Source of the DNA: Desulfobaculum bizertense DSM 18034
GTDB taxonomy: Bacteria; Desulfobacterota; Desulfovibrionia; Desulfovibrionales; Desulfovibrionaceae
Assembly: GCF_900167065.1 (NCBI RefSeq)
Contig: NZ_FUYA01000002.1
Coordinates: forward strand, 104,817-168,816
Length of the DNA: 64,000 nucleotides
Reading direction: 5' to 3'
In this document: in pieces, positions 54,439-63,302 of the stretch
Layout: every line of letters begins with the position of its first letter
Position numbering within the stretch: position 1 is the first letter of the stretch
The notes under the pieces: model-generated
What the model saw: the letters and a program-made list of their open reading frames with translations, nothing else
Database searches by the model: none
What the model was told of the DNA's origin: nothing
Translations under genes and position numbers: made by a program

Positions 54439-55775
54439 GTGTTTGCTTGGAGTCCAACGCTCCACCCGTGGGGCCTGCTGTTGGGGCAGGCCCCGCTCTC
54501 CAGAACGGAGAGCAGCTTTGGGAAACCCGAGAGGAGGGCACCTGCCAAAGGCAGCGACGTTGCCACTCTTCCAATGTCCCGCATATTTCGCGCTACGCGA
54601 TCCTGTCTGCATCTGCTCCGCAGTCGTTATGGTTCTGACTGGAGTTCATCCCCTGCATAAACTCCAGAGGGCACGGTGCAGACAGGAATGCAGTTGCCAT
54701 AGGGCCGCTGTTCGACTGAACGAAACTACCGCCAGAGCTCCGTTGAGGGAACTTGTGACGTTCAGTCGGGAAGACAGACAGCAGGCCCGATCCAGAAAAC
54801 GGTATGCCGTTCATCTGATCTCCATTCCGGAGAAATCCCGGGAATCCGCTAGCCCCTTGGATTCCCGGGCTCTGGATGGGGGGGCACCATTTAAATGGTG
54901 GGCAGAACCGTTTGACAGTGGGGTACTTCTTCGTGAACGTCAGTTTTTATTCTGTGTGTTTGGGAAGGAGAAAATCCCCGGCTGCCAGCAGTTGAGGGGA
55001 TTTTAGCAAAGACAGGGATAAAGACAGAAACATGGGGGGTGCGCTGTGCTATCACGCCAGAATTTCTGGGATTTTTGGGGCGTGTTTCAGTGCAATAAAC
55101 AAAGAGAGCGTTCGGCCGGGACGACTCGTCACAAAGTCCCCTTTGCTGATGAGTGTGCCGTGCGTTTTCTCAAAAGGAAGTATTTTTTGAAGCAGACGAC
55201 GCTGTGCTCACAACGTCTGCACTTCTAGGCCGCAGCAGAGCGCCGCAGGGCGCACCGAGTATATGGCTCAGTATATCTGTGCATATGAGACTTTTGGGTA
55301 TGAGAAGGTTTTGCTGTCACGAATGGGCGTATGTGCGTATTCCAAAACTTTTTTGCATACAGGTCAGGCGAGGTTTTCCTACATCGGCAAGCTCTATGGA
55401 ACAGCGTAGAGAAAGCCAGTCTGCCACACGTTTTTTGAGTCTCAATCTTGGCCTGTTCAGTTGCAAAAGAGTCAAGGGAGTGTCTTTGAAAGTGAGCATA
55501 ACGCTGTACCGGCGTATGAGGGAATGGAGTGCTTTCCGTGGATTGCAGCCTGTGCTGGGCGAGCCTGTGTGCTCACTGGCAAGGTAAAACGGATCTGGAG
55601 CCATTTCTTCACGAAGTAACATAGGACACTTTCAGAAAAGGATGCACGCGCTTTGCCGGCTTTGACGAAGAGTGAGGACTCATTTTTGTCGAGAATATCA
55701 CTTTTTTAATGAGGCAGATCCATAGGCGCACTCTCTGCTCCGGCTTGAAGGATGCAAGCATAACAGGAGGAAGCT
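54439..55775. other. Hairpin-rich spacer between fixB and the symporter
   Basis: About 1.3 kb without a supported gene; a 187-codon open frame here has no ribosome binding site. Between 54470 and 54900 lie at least seven inverted repeats: GGGGCCTGC/GCAGGCCCC (54470-54494), GCTCTCC/GGAGAGC (54495-54513), TCCTGTCTGCA/TGCAGACAGGA (54601-54687) with CTGGAGTT/AACTCCAG inside (54639-54667), CGACTGAACG/CGTTCAGTCG (54713-54768), CCCGGGAATCC/GGATTCCCGGG (54837-54869) and the palindrome CACCATTTAAATGGTG (54885-54900). AAAATCCCC/GGGGATTTT follows near 54970-55003. Confidence 0.6.
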
Positions 55776-55895
55776 ATGGGCGAGATTCTATTCTCTGTGA
55801 TAATCGGCGGAACATTGGTGGGCATTGGCCTGCTTATGAACTGGAACCTGTACCGGGAGCAGAAGCGCAACGACATTGAACGACAAAAGATTTAG
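55776..55895 (+). CDS. 39-residue symporter-associated membrane microprotein
   Basis: Short gene with a strong ribosome binding site, AGGAGG, five bases before the ATG. The 39-residue product has one hydrophobic helix (about residues 4-24, glycine-rich) and a basic, charged C-terminal tail (NLYREQKRNDIERQKI). It stops 14 bases before the SSS symporter start. The layout matches small accessory proteins that precede some sodium:solute symporters. A role in stability or assembly of the transporter is inferred. Confidence 0.72.
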   Translation: MGEILFSVIIGGTLVGIGLLMNWNLYREQKRNDIERQKI

Positions 55896-55909
55896 CCGGG
55901 AGACCTACT

Positions 55910-57541
55910 GTGAATATTTACATACTTGGTGTCCTGTTGAGTGTCGTTTTTTATATGCTCGTTGGCACGTATGCTGGCCGTAGGGTCAAGAACGTCGAAG
56001 ATTATTATGTTTGTGGACGCAACGCTCCGACCCTGCTCATTGCCGGGACCATGTTTGCGTCAATGCTCAGCACAAACGGGTTCATGGGCGATACGGCATT
56101 TTGCTATGGCGGCAACATGACCACCATGATCCTTATCAACACGCTGTGCGCGTGTGGATACATTTTCGGAGCTTTGTTTTTTGGGCGCTACATTCGCCGG
56201 GCGCGAGTGCGGACCATGCCCACGTATTTCTCATATCGGTTTAACAGCAAAAGAATCCGGCGCTTTGCAGGCATCACGACGGTGGTTTCCCTGACTGCGT
56301 ATCTTTTGAGTGTCATTCAGGGCACAGGGATTCTCATGCAGACCATGACCGGGCTTGATCGGGTGACCTGCCTTTTGATCGCCTGGGGCTGCATTACTGC
56401 GTTTACGTTCTATTCCGGTTCTCGCGGTGTCATTTTGACAGACACCATGATGTTTATCTTTTTCTTGGGGGCGACGGTTATTGCCGGACCGTACGTCTTC
56501 AATGCCGCGGGAGGGCTTGGGTCGCTTCTGGATACCCTGATGCAGGACCCTAATACTCCCAGGGGATTGCTTGAATATCACGGCAATCCTGGAGCTGGCT
56601 CGGTGATGGACATAATGCTTTATGCCATCACGATGGGCCTCGTCTGGATGGTCGCTGTCGGAGTCAGTCCGTGGCAGGCCGGACGAAATCTCATGGCGAA
56701 AAATGAACATGTGATTTTCCGTTCCGGAGCCATATCGGCCATTCTGACTGTTGTGTTCTCTATTTATCTGTACCTGATGGCGGTGAGTGTCATTCCGCTG
56801 AATCCAGGTATGGAGCAGCCCGAACGTGTCCTGATCTGGGCTGCATTTGAAGTGATGCCCAAGTGTGTTGGCGTCCTGATGCTGACAGGCATTATGACCG
56901 CAGGCCTGTCTTCTGCATCAACGTTTCTTTCTGTGGTGAGCTTTAGCCTTTCCAGTGATGTGCTGAATCTCGATACCCGAAACGAAACATCTCACCTCCG
57001 GTGGACCCGGGGCATTGTGCTTGGCGTTGGGCTGTTTGCCCTTGTGCTCGCGTATTTGGATCTCTCATCAATCCGTATCATTACGTGGTTCGCCAGTACG
57101 ATTATTGCCGCATCCTGGGGCTATGTGGCGTTTGCCAGTGTGTGGAGCAAACGCCTCACCGAGCGGGGAGCCTATCTCGCTATGGTCGGAGGCTTCTGTG
57201 GTTATCTGTTCTTTAAGTTGCTCAAGGAACTTGGGGTTCCGCATCTTGTTGCATTTCTTGACCCGTTCTTCATTGGGCTTTTCCTGAGTGTCATTCTGGG
57301 CGTCCTTGGCTCCAGAGGGCAAACGCGAACTCCAGAAGAACTCGCGTTTTTGGAAAAGCTTCACCGTATTCCTGCGGAAGAAGCACAGGCAAAAGAATAT
57401 CGGAAAGACAGGGGCTATGGCTGGCTCATGGTTGGGATGGGTGTGCTCGTTTCTGTCTTTCTCCTCAAGTACTGGGCAATTCCCTACAACAGGGCTATTG
57501 GCACAGAGCTTCCGTCTCTGCTGCTAAGCCTTGTGGGATAA
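55910..57541 (+). CDS. Sodium:solute symporter family protein (SSS)
   Basis: A 543-residue transporter with about 13 helices. GRNAPTLLIAG near 36-46 and the TAGLSSASTFLSVVSFSLSSDVL segment near 328-350 are typical of the SSS sodium-binding helices. The start is GTG with GGGAG upstream. It follows the microprotein and precedes fixC. Substrate unknown; import of carnitine or another betaine is possible given its place inside the fix cluster. Confidence 0.9.
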   Translation: MNIYILGVLLSVVFYMLVGTYAGRRVKNVEDYYVCGRNAPTLLIAGTMFASMLSTNGFMGDTAFCYGGNMTTMILINTLCACGYIFGALFFGRYIRRARVRTMPTYFSYRFNSKRIRRFAGITTVVSLTAYLLSVIQGTGILMQTMTGLDRVTCLLIAWGCITAFTFYSGSRGVILTDTMMFIFFLGATVIAGPYVFNAAGGLGSLLDTLMQDPNTPRGLLEYHGNPGAGSVMDIMLYAITMGLVWMVAVGVSPWQAGRNLMAKNEHVIFRSGAISAILTVVFSIYLYLMAVSVIPLNPGMEQPERVLIWAAFEVMPKCVGVLMLTGIMTAGLSSASTFLSVVSFSLSSDVLNLDTRNETSHLRWTRGIVLGVGLFALVLAYLDLSSIRIITWFASTIIAASWGYVAFASVWSKRLTERGAYLAMVGGFCGYLFFKLLKELGVPHLVAFLDPFFIGLFLSVILGVLGSRGQTRTPEELAFLEKLHRIPAEEAQAKEYRKDRGYGWLMVGMGVLVSVFLLKYWAIPYNRAIGTELPSLLLSLVG

Positions 57542-57658
57542 CGGTGTGTCCGTAGTGCAAATTTGTAACCTCTCCAATGTTGGGACAGGCATGTTTTGGG
57601 AATGTCTGTCCCTTACACAACTCAATTTCACAGGCCGTGGGCCGTGTGTGAGGGTTTT

Positions 57659-58945
57659 ATGTCTGAAGACAAGTTTGACGTCATTATTGTAGGCGGTGGT
57701 TTGGCTGGCTGCACCAGCGCATACCTGCTCGCCAAAGCCGGTCTGGAAACGCTGGTGATTGAGCGCGGAAACTTTTCTGGCGCCAAGAACATGACTGGTG
57801 GTCGCCTGTATGCGCACAGCCTGGAGAAGATTTTCCCGAATTTTGCGGAAGAGGCTCCTGTTGAGCGCTGCATCACTCATGAGAAAATTTCTTTTATGAC
57901 CGAAGAAAGCAGCACCACAATGGATTATGCTGCTCCGGCCGCTGACGATCAGGCGAACCGCTCGTATTCTGTGCTGCGGTCCTCCTTTGACCAGTGGCTC
58001 GCTTCCAAGGCCGAAGATGCCGGTGCGAACATGATCCCCGGCATTCGCGTTGACGACCTGATTGTCCGTGACGGCAAGGTCTGTGGCGTTATCGCTGCAG
58101 AGGAAGAAATGGAAGCCGACATGGTCATTCTTGCTGATGGTGTGAATTCCATTCTTGGCGAAAAGCTGGGCATGGTCAGTAAGGTAACGCCTCACAACTG
58201 TGCTGTTGGCGTCAAGGAAGTCATCGAGCTTGGCAAGAAGCAGGTGAACGACCGCTTTGGCTGTGCTGACGGCGAAGGTGCTGCATGGCTCTTTGCTGGT
58301 ATGCCTTCTGATGGACATATGGGCGGCGGTTTCCTCTACACGAACGAGGAAACTGTTTCTCTCGGTGTGGTCTTTGGACTGCACAACATCGAAAAGGCAG
58401 GCAAAAGTGTTCCGCAGATGCTGGAGGACTTCAAGAACCATCCGACAATCAAGCCCCTTATCGAAGGCGGCAAGCAGATTGAATACTCTGCTCATGTTGT
58501 TCCGGAAGGTGGCCTTGGCATGGTGCCCCAGCTTGTGGGTGACGGCGTGCTGATTGCTGGTGACGCTGCAGGACTGTGCCTGAACGTTGGCTACACTGTC
58601 CGCGGTATGGATTTGGCTATTGCTTCTGGTGAAGCCGCAGCAAAGGCCATCATTGCCGCCAAGGAAAAGGGCGACTTTAGTGCGAGTGCCCTTGAGCAGT
58701 ACAAGAAGGACATCGAGGAAAGCTTTGTGATGAAGGACCTTGAGCTGTACAAAAAGCTTCCCGGTTTCCTCGACAATCCCCGTATGTTCAACGACTACCC
58801 AGAAATGGTGGAAGGCATCATGAAAGATCTCTTTACCATTAATGGCCCGTCTGTTGCCTTGCGCAAGAAAATTATGCCTCACCTGAAAAAGGTCGGTTTC
58901 CTCAACCTCATGAAGGATGCTTTCAAAGGAGTGGGTTCCATATGA
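57659..58945 (+). CDS. fixC: FAD-dependent oxidoreductase FixC (ETF:quinone oxidoreductase type)
   Basis: A 428-residue flavoprotein, equal in length to E. coli FixC. The FAD-binding motif VGGGLAG is at 11-17. The downstream ATG-type GDAAGLCLNVGYTVRGMDLAIASGEAAA segment near 322-349 is conserved in the family. GAGGG precedes the ATG; a frame to 57596 lacks support. With FixX it links FixAB to the quinone pool or to ferredoxin. It overlaps fixX by four bases (ATGA). Confidence 0.93.
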   Translation: MSEDKFDVIIVGGGLAGCTSAYLLAKAGLETLVIERGNFSGAKNMTGGRLYAHSLEKIFPNFAEEAPVERCITHEKISFMTEESSTTMDYAAPAADDQANRSYSVLRSSFDQWLASKAEDAGANMIPGIRVDDLIVRDGKVCGVIAAEEEMEADMVILADGVNSILGEKLGMVSKVTPHNCAVGVKEVIELGKKQVNDRFGCADGEGAAWLFAGMPSDGHMGGGFLYTNEETVSLGVVFGLHNIEKAGKSVPQMLEDFKNHPTIKPLIEGGKQIEYSAHVVPEGGLGMVPQLVGDGVLIAGDAAGLCLNVGYTVRGMDLAIASGEAAAKAIIAAKEKGDFSASALEQYKKDIEESFVMKDLELYKKLPGFLDNPRMFNDYPEMVEGIMKDLFTINGPSVALRKKIMPHLKKVGFLNLMKDAFKGVGSI

Positions 58946-59229
58946 GCAACACAGTCAACGTTGACGTCAAACTCGGTGTAAATAAATTTTTCGTGGATGA
59001 AGGCAATCCGCATATTGAGCTTGTCGAGAATCCCGATCCGGCTGAATTTGCCAAGCTTGAAGCTGCCTGCCCCGCAGGTCTCTACAAGCGCGACGAAAGT
59101 GGCAATGTTCATTTTGACTGTGCCGGTTGTCTTGAATGCGGTACCTGCCGTATTCTGTGTGGCAAGACCATTATTAAAAAATGGGAATACCCGAACGGGA
59201 CATTCGGCGTCGAATATCGCTACGGTTAA
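58942..59229 (+). CDS. fixX: Ferredoxin-like protein FixX
   Basis: A 95-residue ferredoxin-like partner of FixC. Cysteines in ACPAGLY and in the cluster CAGCLECGTCRILC (about 66-79) are the usual FixX ligands, and the C-terminal WEYPNGTFGVEYRYG is a family mark. The start overlaps the fixC stop. It is followed by a strong terminator, so it ends the carnitine cluster. Confidence 0.94.
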   Translation: MSNTVNVDVKLGVNKFFVDEGNPHIELVENPDPAEFAKLEAACPAGLYKRDESGNVHFDCAGCLECGTCRILCGKTIIKKWEYPNGTFGVEYRYG

Positions 59230-59406
59230 GGTGAGCCTTTTGACTCTGGAAACCAGTGCAACTGGTTGAACCAGAGGAGAGAGGAAAAAGCCCTTATTTT
59301 TCTTTTGCAGTGCGGGACTGGCAAGAATTTCAAGGCTGTGCAGGCGGCTTTGAAGGGTATTGCGAAAGAATTTTTTGGGAAATAGACCTCAACCTCAGTT
59401 GACCAA

Positions 59407-59442
59407 TACCGGCAACGTCCCTACGTTGCCGGTACTTTTTTT
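59407..59442 (+). terminator. Intrinsic terminator after fixX
   Basis: Perfect 12-base stem TACCGGCAACGT/ACGTTGCCGGTA with loop CCCT, followed by C and seven T. Confidence 0.9.
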
Positions 59443-59521
59443 GGTTAATTTGAGTCAAGAAAAATGCGGGCGCAATAGCGTGCCCTGTTTTTCACCTTTA
59501 AGACACACAAAGGTTCACATT

Positions 59522-59830
59522 ATGAGCAAGCAGACACAGGACTGGCGTTTTGCGCAGGCCAACAAGGAAGCATTGCTTTGCCTTGGAGCATATGCCCTGT
59601 ATTTTGTCTGGTGGTACGTCAGTGGATATGGACTTGGGGACGGAGACCCTGAGCAGTATTCCACAATTCTGGGACTTCCTGCCTGGTTTTTTTATAGCTG
59701 CATTGTCGGCTATCCTCTGATTACCGTGCTTTTATGGGTAATGGTCCGCCTCTTCTTTAAAGACATGCCTCTTGATGAGCCGCTTGATGAAAAGAGCGCT
59801 CACGTGGATGTAGAAGGGGACGACGCATGA
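59522..59830 (+). CDS. YhdT-like small membrane protein (DUF997)
   Basis: A 102-residue protein with two helices (about 18-40 and 57-82), the family sequence YALYFVWWYVSGYG and an acidic C-terminus. YhdT-type proteins are regularly encoded immediately before panF, as here, where the genes overlap by four bases. It probably acts as an accessory of the symporter. An upstream extension of the frame to 59360 runs through the fixX terminator and is rejected. Confidence 0.86.
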   Translation: MSKQTQDWRFAQANKEALLCLGAYALYFVWWYVSGYGLGDGDPEQYSTILGLPAWFFYSCIVGYPLITVLLWVMVRLFFKDMPLDEPLDEKSAHVDVEGDDA

Positions 59831-61392
59831 ATGCCCATCTCATGACCATTATCCCAGTCATTGTGTATCTGATCCTTTCGTTTGGCGTGGCCTTTTGGGC
59901 GCGCAGGCGATCTTCCGCCGGAGACTCCTCTCAGGGATTCATCGAAGAATATTTTATTGGTGGCCGTTCTATGGGGGGCTTTGTCCTCGCCATGACCATC
60001 ATTGCCAGCTACACCAGCGCGAGCAGCTTTGTTGGTGGGCCGGGAGTGGCGTACCGTTTTGGTCTGAGCTGGGTCTTTCTTGCCATGATTCAGGTCCCCA
60101 CGACCTTCCTGACCCTTGGAGTGCTTGGAAAGCGTTTTGCCATTATGGCCAGAAAGACACAGTCCGTGACCCTGACGGATTTTTTGCGCGCACGCTTTCA
60201 GAGTGAAGCTGTTGTCATTCTCTGTTCTGTTGCGCTGCTGATATTTTTTATGGCCGCCATGCTTGCCCAGTTTATTGGTGGCGCGCGGCTTTTTCAGGCT
60301 GTGACGGGTTACCCGTACCTTGTGGGCCTGATTCTCTTTGGCCTTACGGTTGTTCTGTATACTGCTGTTGGTGGCTTCCGGGCTGTTGTGCTGACTGATG
60401 CCATCCAGGGGCTTGTTATGGCCATTGCTGCCGTGGTTGTGCTGTTTGCGGTTATCAAGGCTGGTGGTGGACTTGAGCAGTGCATTACGACGCTCAAGAG
60501 CATTGATCCGGGGCTGATTACTCCAACAGGCCCAAAAGATGTTGTACCAAAGCCCTTTATTCTTTCGTTTTGGATACTTGTTGGCCTTGGCATTCTTGGC
60601 TTGCCCCAGACAACGCAGAAGTGCATGGCCTACCGCGATTCGCGCGCAATGCATGACGCCATGATTATGGGAACCCTGCTTATTGGTTTCATGATTTTAT
60701 GCGCGCACCTTTCCGGTACTCTTGGCCGAGCCGTGATTCCTGATTTACCCGCAGGTGATTTGGCGATGCCCACACTTATTGTAAAGCTGCTGTCGCCGTT
60801 TTGGGCTGGAGTCTTTATTGCCGGGCCTCTGGCCGCGATTATGTCCACCGTGGACTCCATGTTGCTGCTTGCCTCGGCCGCGATTATTAAGGATTTATAC
60901 ATTCAGTATAAGTTTGATGGTGACGCATCCAAGATGACGCCCATCAGCCTCAAGCGCATGAGTCTTGCCTCTACCGCCGTGATTGGCCTTCTTGTCTTTC
61001 TCGCTGCGATTCAGCCGCCTGACTTACTTGTCTGGATTAATCTTTTTGCTTTTGGTGGACTTGAGGCAGTGTACTTGTGGCCTATCATTATGGGGCTGTA
61101 CTGGAAGCGGGCAAATGCTTCTGGGGCGGTCTGTTCGATTGTTTTCGGTACCGCCGCATTTTTTGCTCTTACCATTCTGAAGCCGGATATGGGGGGCGTG
61201 CACGCTATTGTTCCCACTGTGGCGATTTCCTTTTTTGCTTTTGTTGCAGGGACGTATTTAACCCCGCCTCCAGCGGACAGGATAATTCAGCTCTTTTGGG
61301 GGAAGATTGGGGACGATCCCCAGCCCGTGAGTGCTGGATGGAGGGATGGGGAGAGATCTGGGGCCAGCCCTGGACCCCGCGCAAGGGAATGA
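59827..61392 (+). CDS. panF: Sodium/pantothenate symporter, PanF-like
   Basis: A 521-residue SSS-family transporter. The GGRSMGGFVLAMTIIASYTSASSFVGGPG motif spans about residues 45-73 and the second sodium-site region AAIMSTVDSMLLLASAAIIKDLY is near 337-359, both matching PanF. PanF of E. coli has 483 residues. Here about the last 30 residues (after LFWGKIG) are low-complexity and are encoded by repeat copy D, and the TGA stop lies inside the repeat's m2 palindrome. The natural end was probably lost when the repeat arrived. Pairing with yhdT supports the PanF assignment. Confidence 0.85.
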   Translation: MNAHLMTIIPVIVYLILSFGVAFWARRRSSAGDSSQGFIEEYFIGGRSMGGFVLAMTIIASYTSASSFVGGPGVAYRFGLSWVFLAMIQVPTTFLTLGVLGKRFAIMARKTQSVTLTDFLRARFQSEAVVILCSVALLIFFMAAMLAQFIGGARLFQAVTGYPYLVGLILFGLTVVLYTAVGGFRAVVLTDAIQGLVMAIAAVVVLFAVIKAGGGLEQCITTLKSIDPGLITPTGPKDVVPKPFILSFWILVGLGILGLPQTTQKCMAYRDSRAMHDAMIMGTLLIGFMILCAHLSGTLGRAVIPDLPAGDLAMPTLIVKLLSPFWAGVFIAGPLAAIMSTVDSMLLLASAAIIKDLYIQYKFDGDASKMTPISLKRMSLASTAVIGLLVFLAAIQPPDLLVWINLFAFGGLEAVYLWPIIMGLYWKRANASGAVCSIVFGTAAFFALTILKPDMGGVHAIVPTVAISFFAFVAGTYLTPPPADRIIQLFWGKIGDDPQPVSAGWRDGERSGASPGPRARE

Positions 61393-61430
61393 TTCCCTTA
61401 CATACCCTTTTAAACTTGGGTGAGAAGGCG
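61302..61430 (+). repeat. Modular hairpin element, copy D (truncated, overlaps panF)
   Basis: Partial copy: the leader-like sequence AGTGCTGGATGG (61330 region), a changed m1 region, m2 AAGGGAAT-G-ATTCCCTT (61383-61399), then half of m3 (TTTTAAACTTGGGTGAGAA), as found in copy B. Modules m5 to m9 are missing. It lies at the convergent junction of panF and the iron ABC operon and supplies the 3' end of panF. Confidence 0.75.
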
Positions 61431-61454
61431 TAAAGAACCTCGTTAAAATACAGG

Positions 61455-61484
61455 AAAAGGCCTCGCTGTTGCGGGGCCTTTTTT
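61455..61484. terminator. Bidirectional terminator, panF / iron ABC operon
   Basis: Stem AAAAGGCCtCGC/GCGgGGCCTTTT with loop TGTT, a T run on the plus side and an A run on the other, so it can end transcription from both directions. It overlaps the stop codon of the ATPase gene. Confidence 0.82.
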
Positions 61485-62244
61485 ACATGGCAGCTGTGGG
61501 GACTACAAAGGGCGTGCCGTGGACATGGACGATGTCTACTGGCAATTCGTAGACGTCTTCGACAAGCTGGGAACTGATGTCTGTAGCGCTACAAAATTTA
61601 TGGATTCGACCTGATTTGAGGAAAATAAGCTTGTCTGCGTAGCGCAGGGCGGCGTTGATGTCATGAAGCGTAATCACTGCTGCGAGGTGCTGTGCTGTGA
61701 CCAGTCCTTTGAGCGTATTCAGGATGTTGATTTGACTTTTCAGATCAAGGGCACTTGTTGGCTCATCCAGAAGCATAAGCTTTGGTTCCTGAACAATCGC
61801 TCTGGCAATGGCGACTTTTTGGAGTTCTCCACCGCTGAGCTGATCTGTCATCCGAAGTGCCAGCGCATCAAGCCCGGTAAGCCGAAGTGCGTTGTGCACA
61901 AGATCAATATCGTGGCTGCCAAGACTCCAGGACATATGGGGCGTGCGTCCAAGCAGGACGGCATCAAAGACTGTGATGCGCGCGGAGTCTGTCTTTTGTG
62001 GTACGTAGCCTATGAGCTTGGCCACATCCTGAAGTTTCATGGAAAGGATCTCGTGTCCTTCAACCATGACATTCCCCTGAGACGGGGTAAGAATGCTATT
62101 GATATTTTTGAGAAGTGTTGTTTTTCCTGAACCATTTGGGCCAAGGATGGCGAGGATTTCATTGTGGTCGAGGGCAAAGCGTATCTGGTGCAGAACGCGT
62201 TGTGCTCCATAATCAAAGTTGAGATTCGAGACAGACAGAATCAT
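61483..62244 (-). CDS. Iron-chelate/cobalamin ABC transporter ATPase (FecE/BtuD/FhuC type)
   Basis: A 253-residue ABC ATPase. Walker A is GPNGSGKTT, the Q-loop YVPQKT, the signature LSGGELQKVAIAR and Walker B LMLLDEPTSALD. It overlaps the permease gene by four bases (ATGA). It energises import of an iron chelate, haem or corrinoid. Since the organism uses corrinoid methyltransferases, cobalamin is a possible substrate, but the sequence does not decide. Confidence 0.92.
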   Translation of the reverse strand: MILSVSNLNFDYGAQRVLHQIRFALDHNEILAILGPNGSGKTTLLKNINSILTPSQGNVMVEGHEILSMKLQDVAKLIGYVPQKTDSARITVFDAVLLGRTPHMSWSLGSHDIDLVHNALRLTGLDALALRMTDQLSGGELQKVAIARAIVQEPKLMLLDEPTSALDLKSQINILNTLKGLVTAQHLAAVITLHDINAALRYADKLIFLKSGRIHKFCSATDISSQLVEDVYELPVDIVHVHGTPFVVPTAAM

Positions 62245-63302
62245 GACCGTTGCCCCTTGATAATAAGATACAGGAAAACAGGTGCTCCCATGAATGCCGT
62301 AAGCACAGAAACGGGTAGTATATGCGGCGCAAGAATGAGGCGGGCCGCAGTGTCTGAAAGCAGCAGCAGGAGTGCCCCGCCGAGAAAAGAGGCTGGCAGG
62401 AGAAAGCGGTGGTCCGCACCGGTAAGCTTTCGACAGATGTGCGGAACTACGAGGCCTACAAAGCCGATAATACCAAGAAAGGCGATGATGCAGGCCGTCA
62501 GAAGGGAGGCTGCGAGCATCCCCATGAATCGAATTTTGCTCACCTGCACACCCAGCCCCTGAGCTGTTTCGTCACCAATGTCTATGGCGTTGTAGGCCCA
62601 GCTATTCCACAGAAAATAGGCTGAGCACAGAGCAAGAAGTACGCTCATCAGACCAAGCTCTGTCCATGATGCCCGGGCCGTATCTCCAAAGGTCCAGAAG
62701 ACCATTGCTGCAAGCTGGACGTCGTCGGCAATAAGCTGGAGAAACATGGTTGCCGCAGTAAAAAGCGATCCCAGTGCTACACCGCTCAGGACCATGACTT
62801 CTGAACGGGTTCCCTGATGGCGTGAGATGAGGACGATAAGTGCGGCAGTTATGATGCTTAGGGCAAATGCTGTTGCCGTAATGCAGTACGGACCAATGCT
62901 TGAGGCGACGCTGTGGTGGCTTTGGGCGAAACCACCAAGGAGCATGACGGCGAGCGCGGCTCCAAAGGCTGCTGCATGGGAAATCCCAAGAGTGAAAGGT
63001 GATCCCAGAGGGTTTCGCAGGATTGACTGCATGACTGTCCCGGATATTGCGAGTCCCGCTCCTGCCAGAAGTGCAGAAAGTGCCTGCGGGAGACGGATAT
63101 TCCAGATGATGAGTTTAAGACGCGCGTCAACGGGAGTGCCGGAGAGTGCGGCAAGCACATCATGGAGCGGTATTTGTGCTGCACCAAGTGAGAGACTCAC
63201 CAAAAGAGTCAGGACAAGCGAAGCGCCAAGGACGCCAAGGAGCAGGATCTTTTTGTTAATGTACGCGGCGTAGCGTTGAGAAAGGGCAAGGCTATTTCCC
63301 AT
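62241..63302 (-). CDS. Iron-chelate/cobalamin ABC transporter permease (FecCD/BtuC family)
   Basis: A 353-residue permease of the FecCD family with about ten helices. It shows the family marks RLPQALSALLAGAGLAISGTVMQSILRNPLGSPFTLGIS (about 69-107) and GIIGFVGLVVPHICR near 283-297, the ATPase-contact helix. The start overlaps the binding-protein stop by 11 bases. Confidence 0.94.
   Translation of the reverse strand: MGNSLALSQRYAAYINKKILLLGVLGASLVLTLLVSLSLGAAQIPLHDVLAALSGTPVDARLKLIIWNIRLPQALSALLAGAGLAISGTVMQSILRNPLGSPFTLGISHAAAFGAALAVMLLGGFAQSHHSVASSIGPYCITATAFALSIITAALIVLISRHQGTRSEVMVLSGVALGSLFTAATMFLQLIADDVQLAAMVFWTFGDTARASWTELGLMSVLLALCSAYFLWNSWAYNAIDIGDETAQGLGVQVSKIRFMGMLAASLLTACIIAFLGIIGFVGLVVPHICRKLTGADHRFLLPASFLGGALLLLLSDTAARLILAPHILPVSVLTAFMGAPVFLYLIIKGQRS

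Noticed and set aside
54443-55006. 187-codon open frame after fixB
   Set aside because: It lies over a run of inverted repeats, lacks a ribosome binding site, and the product has no recognisable features.
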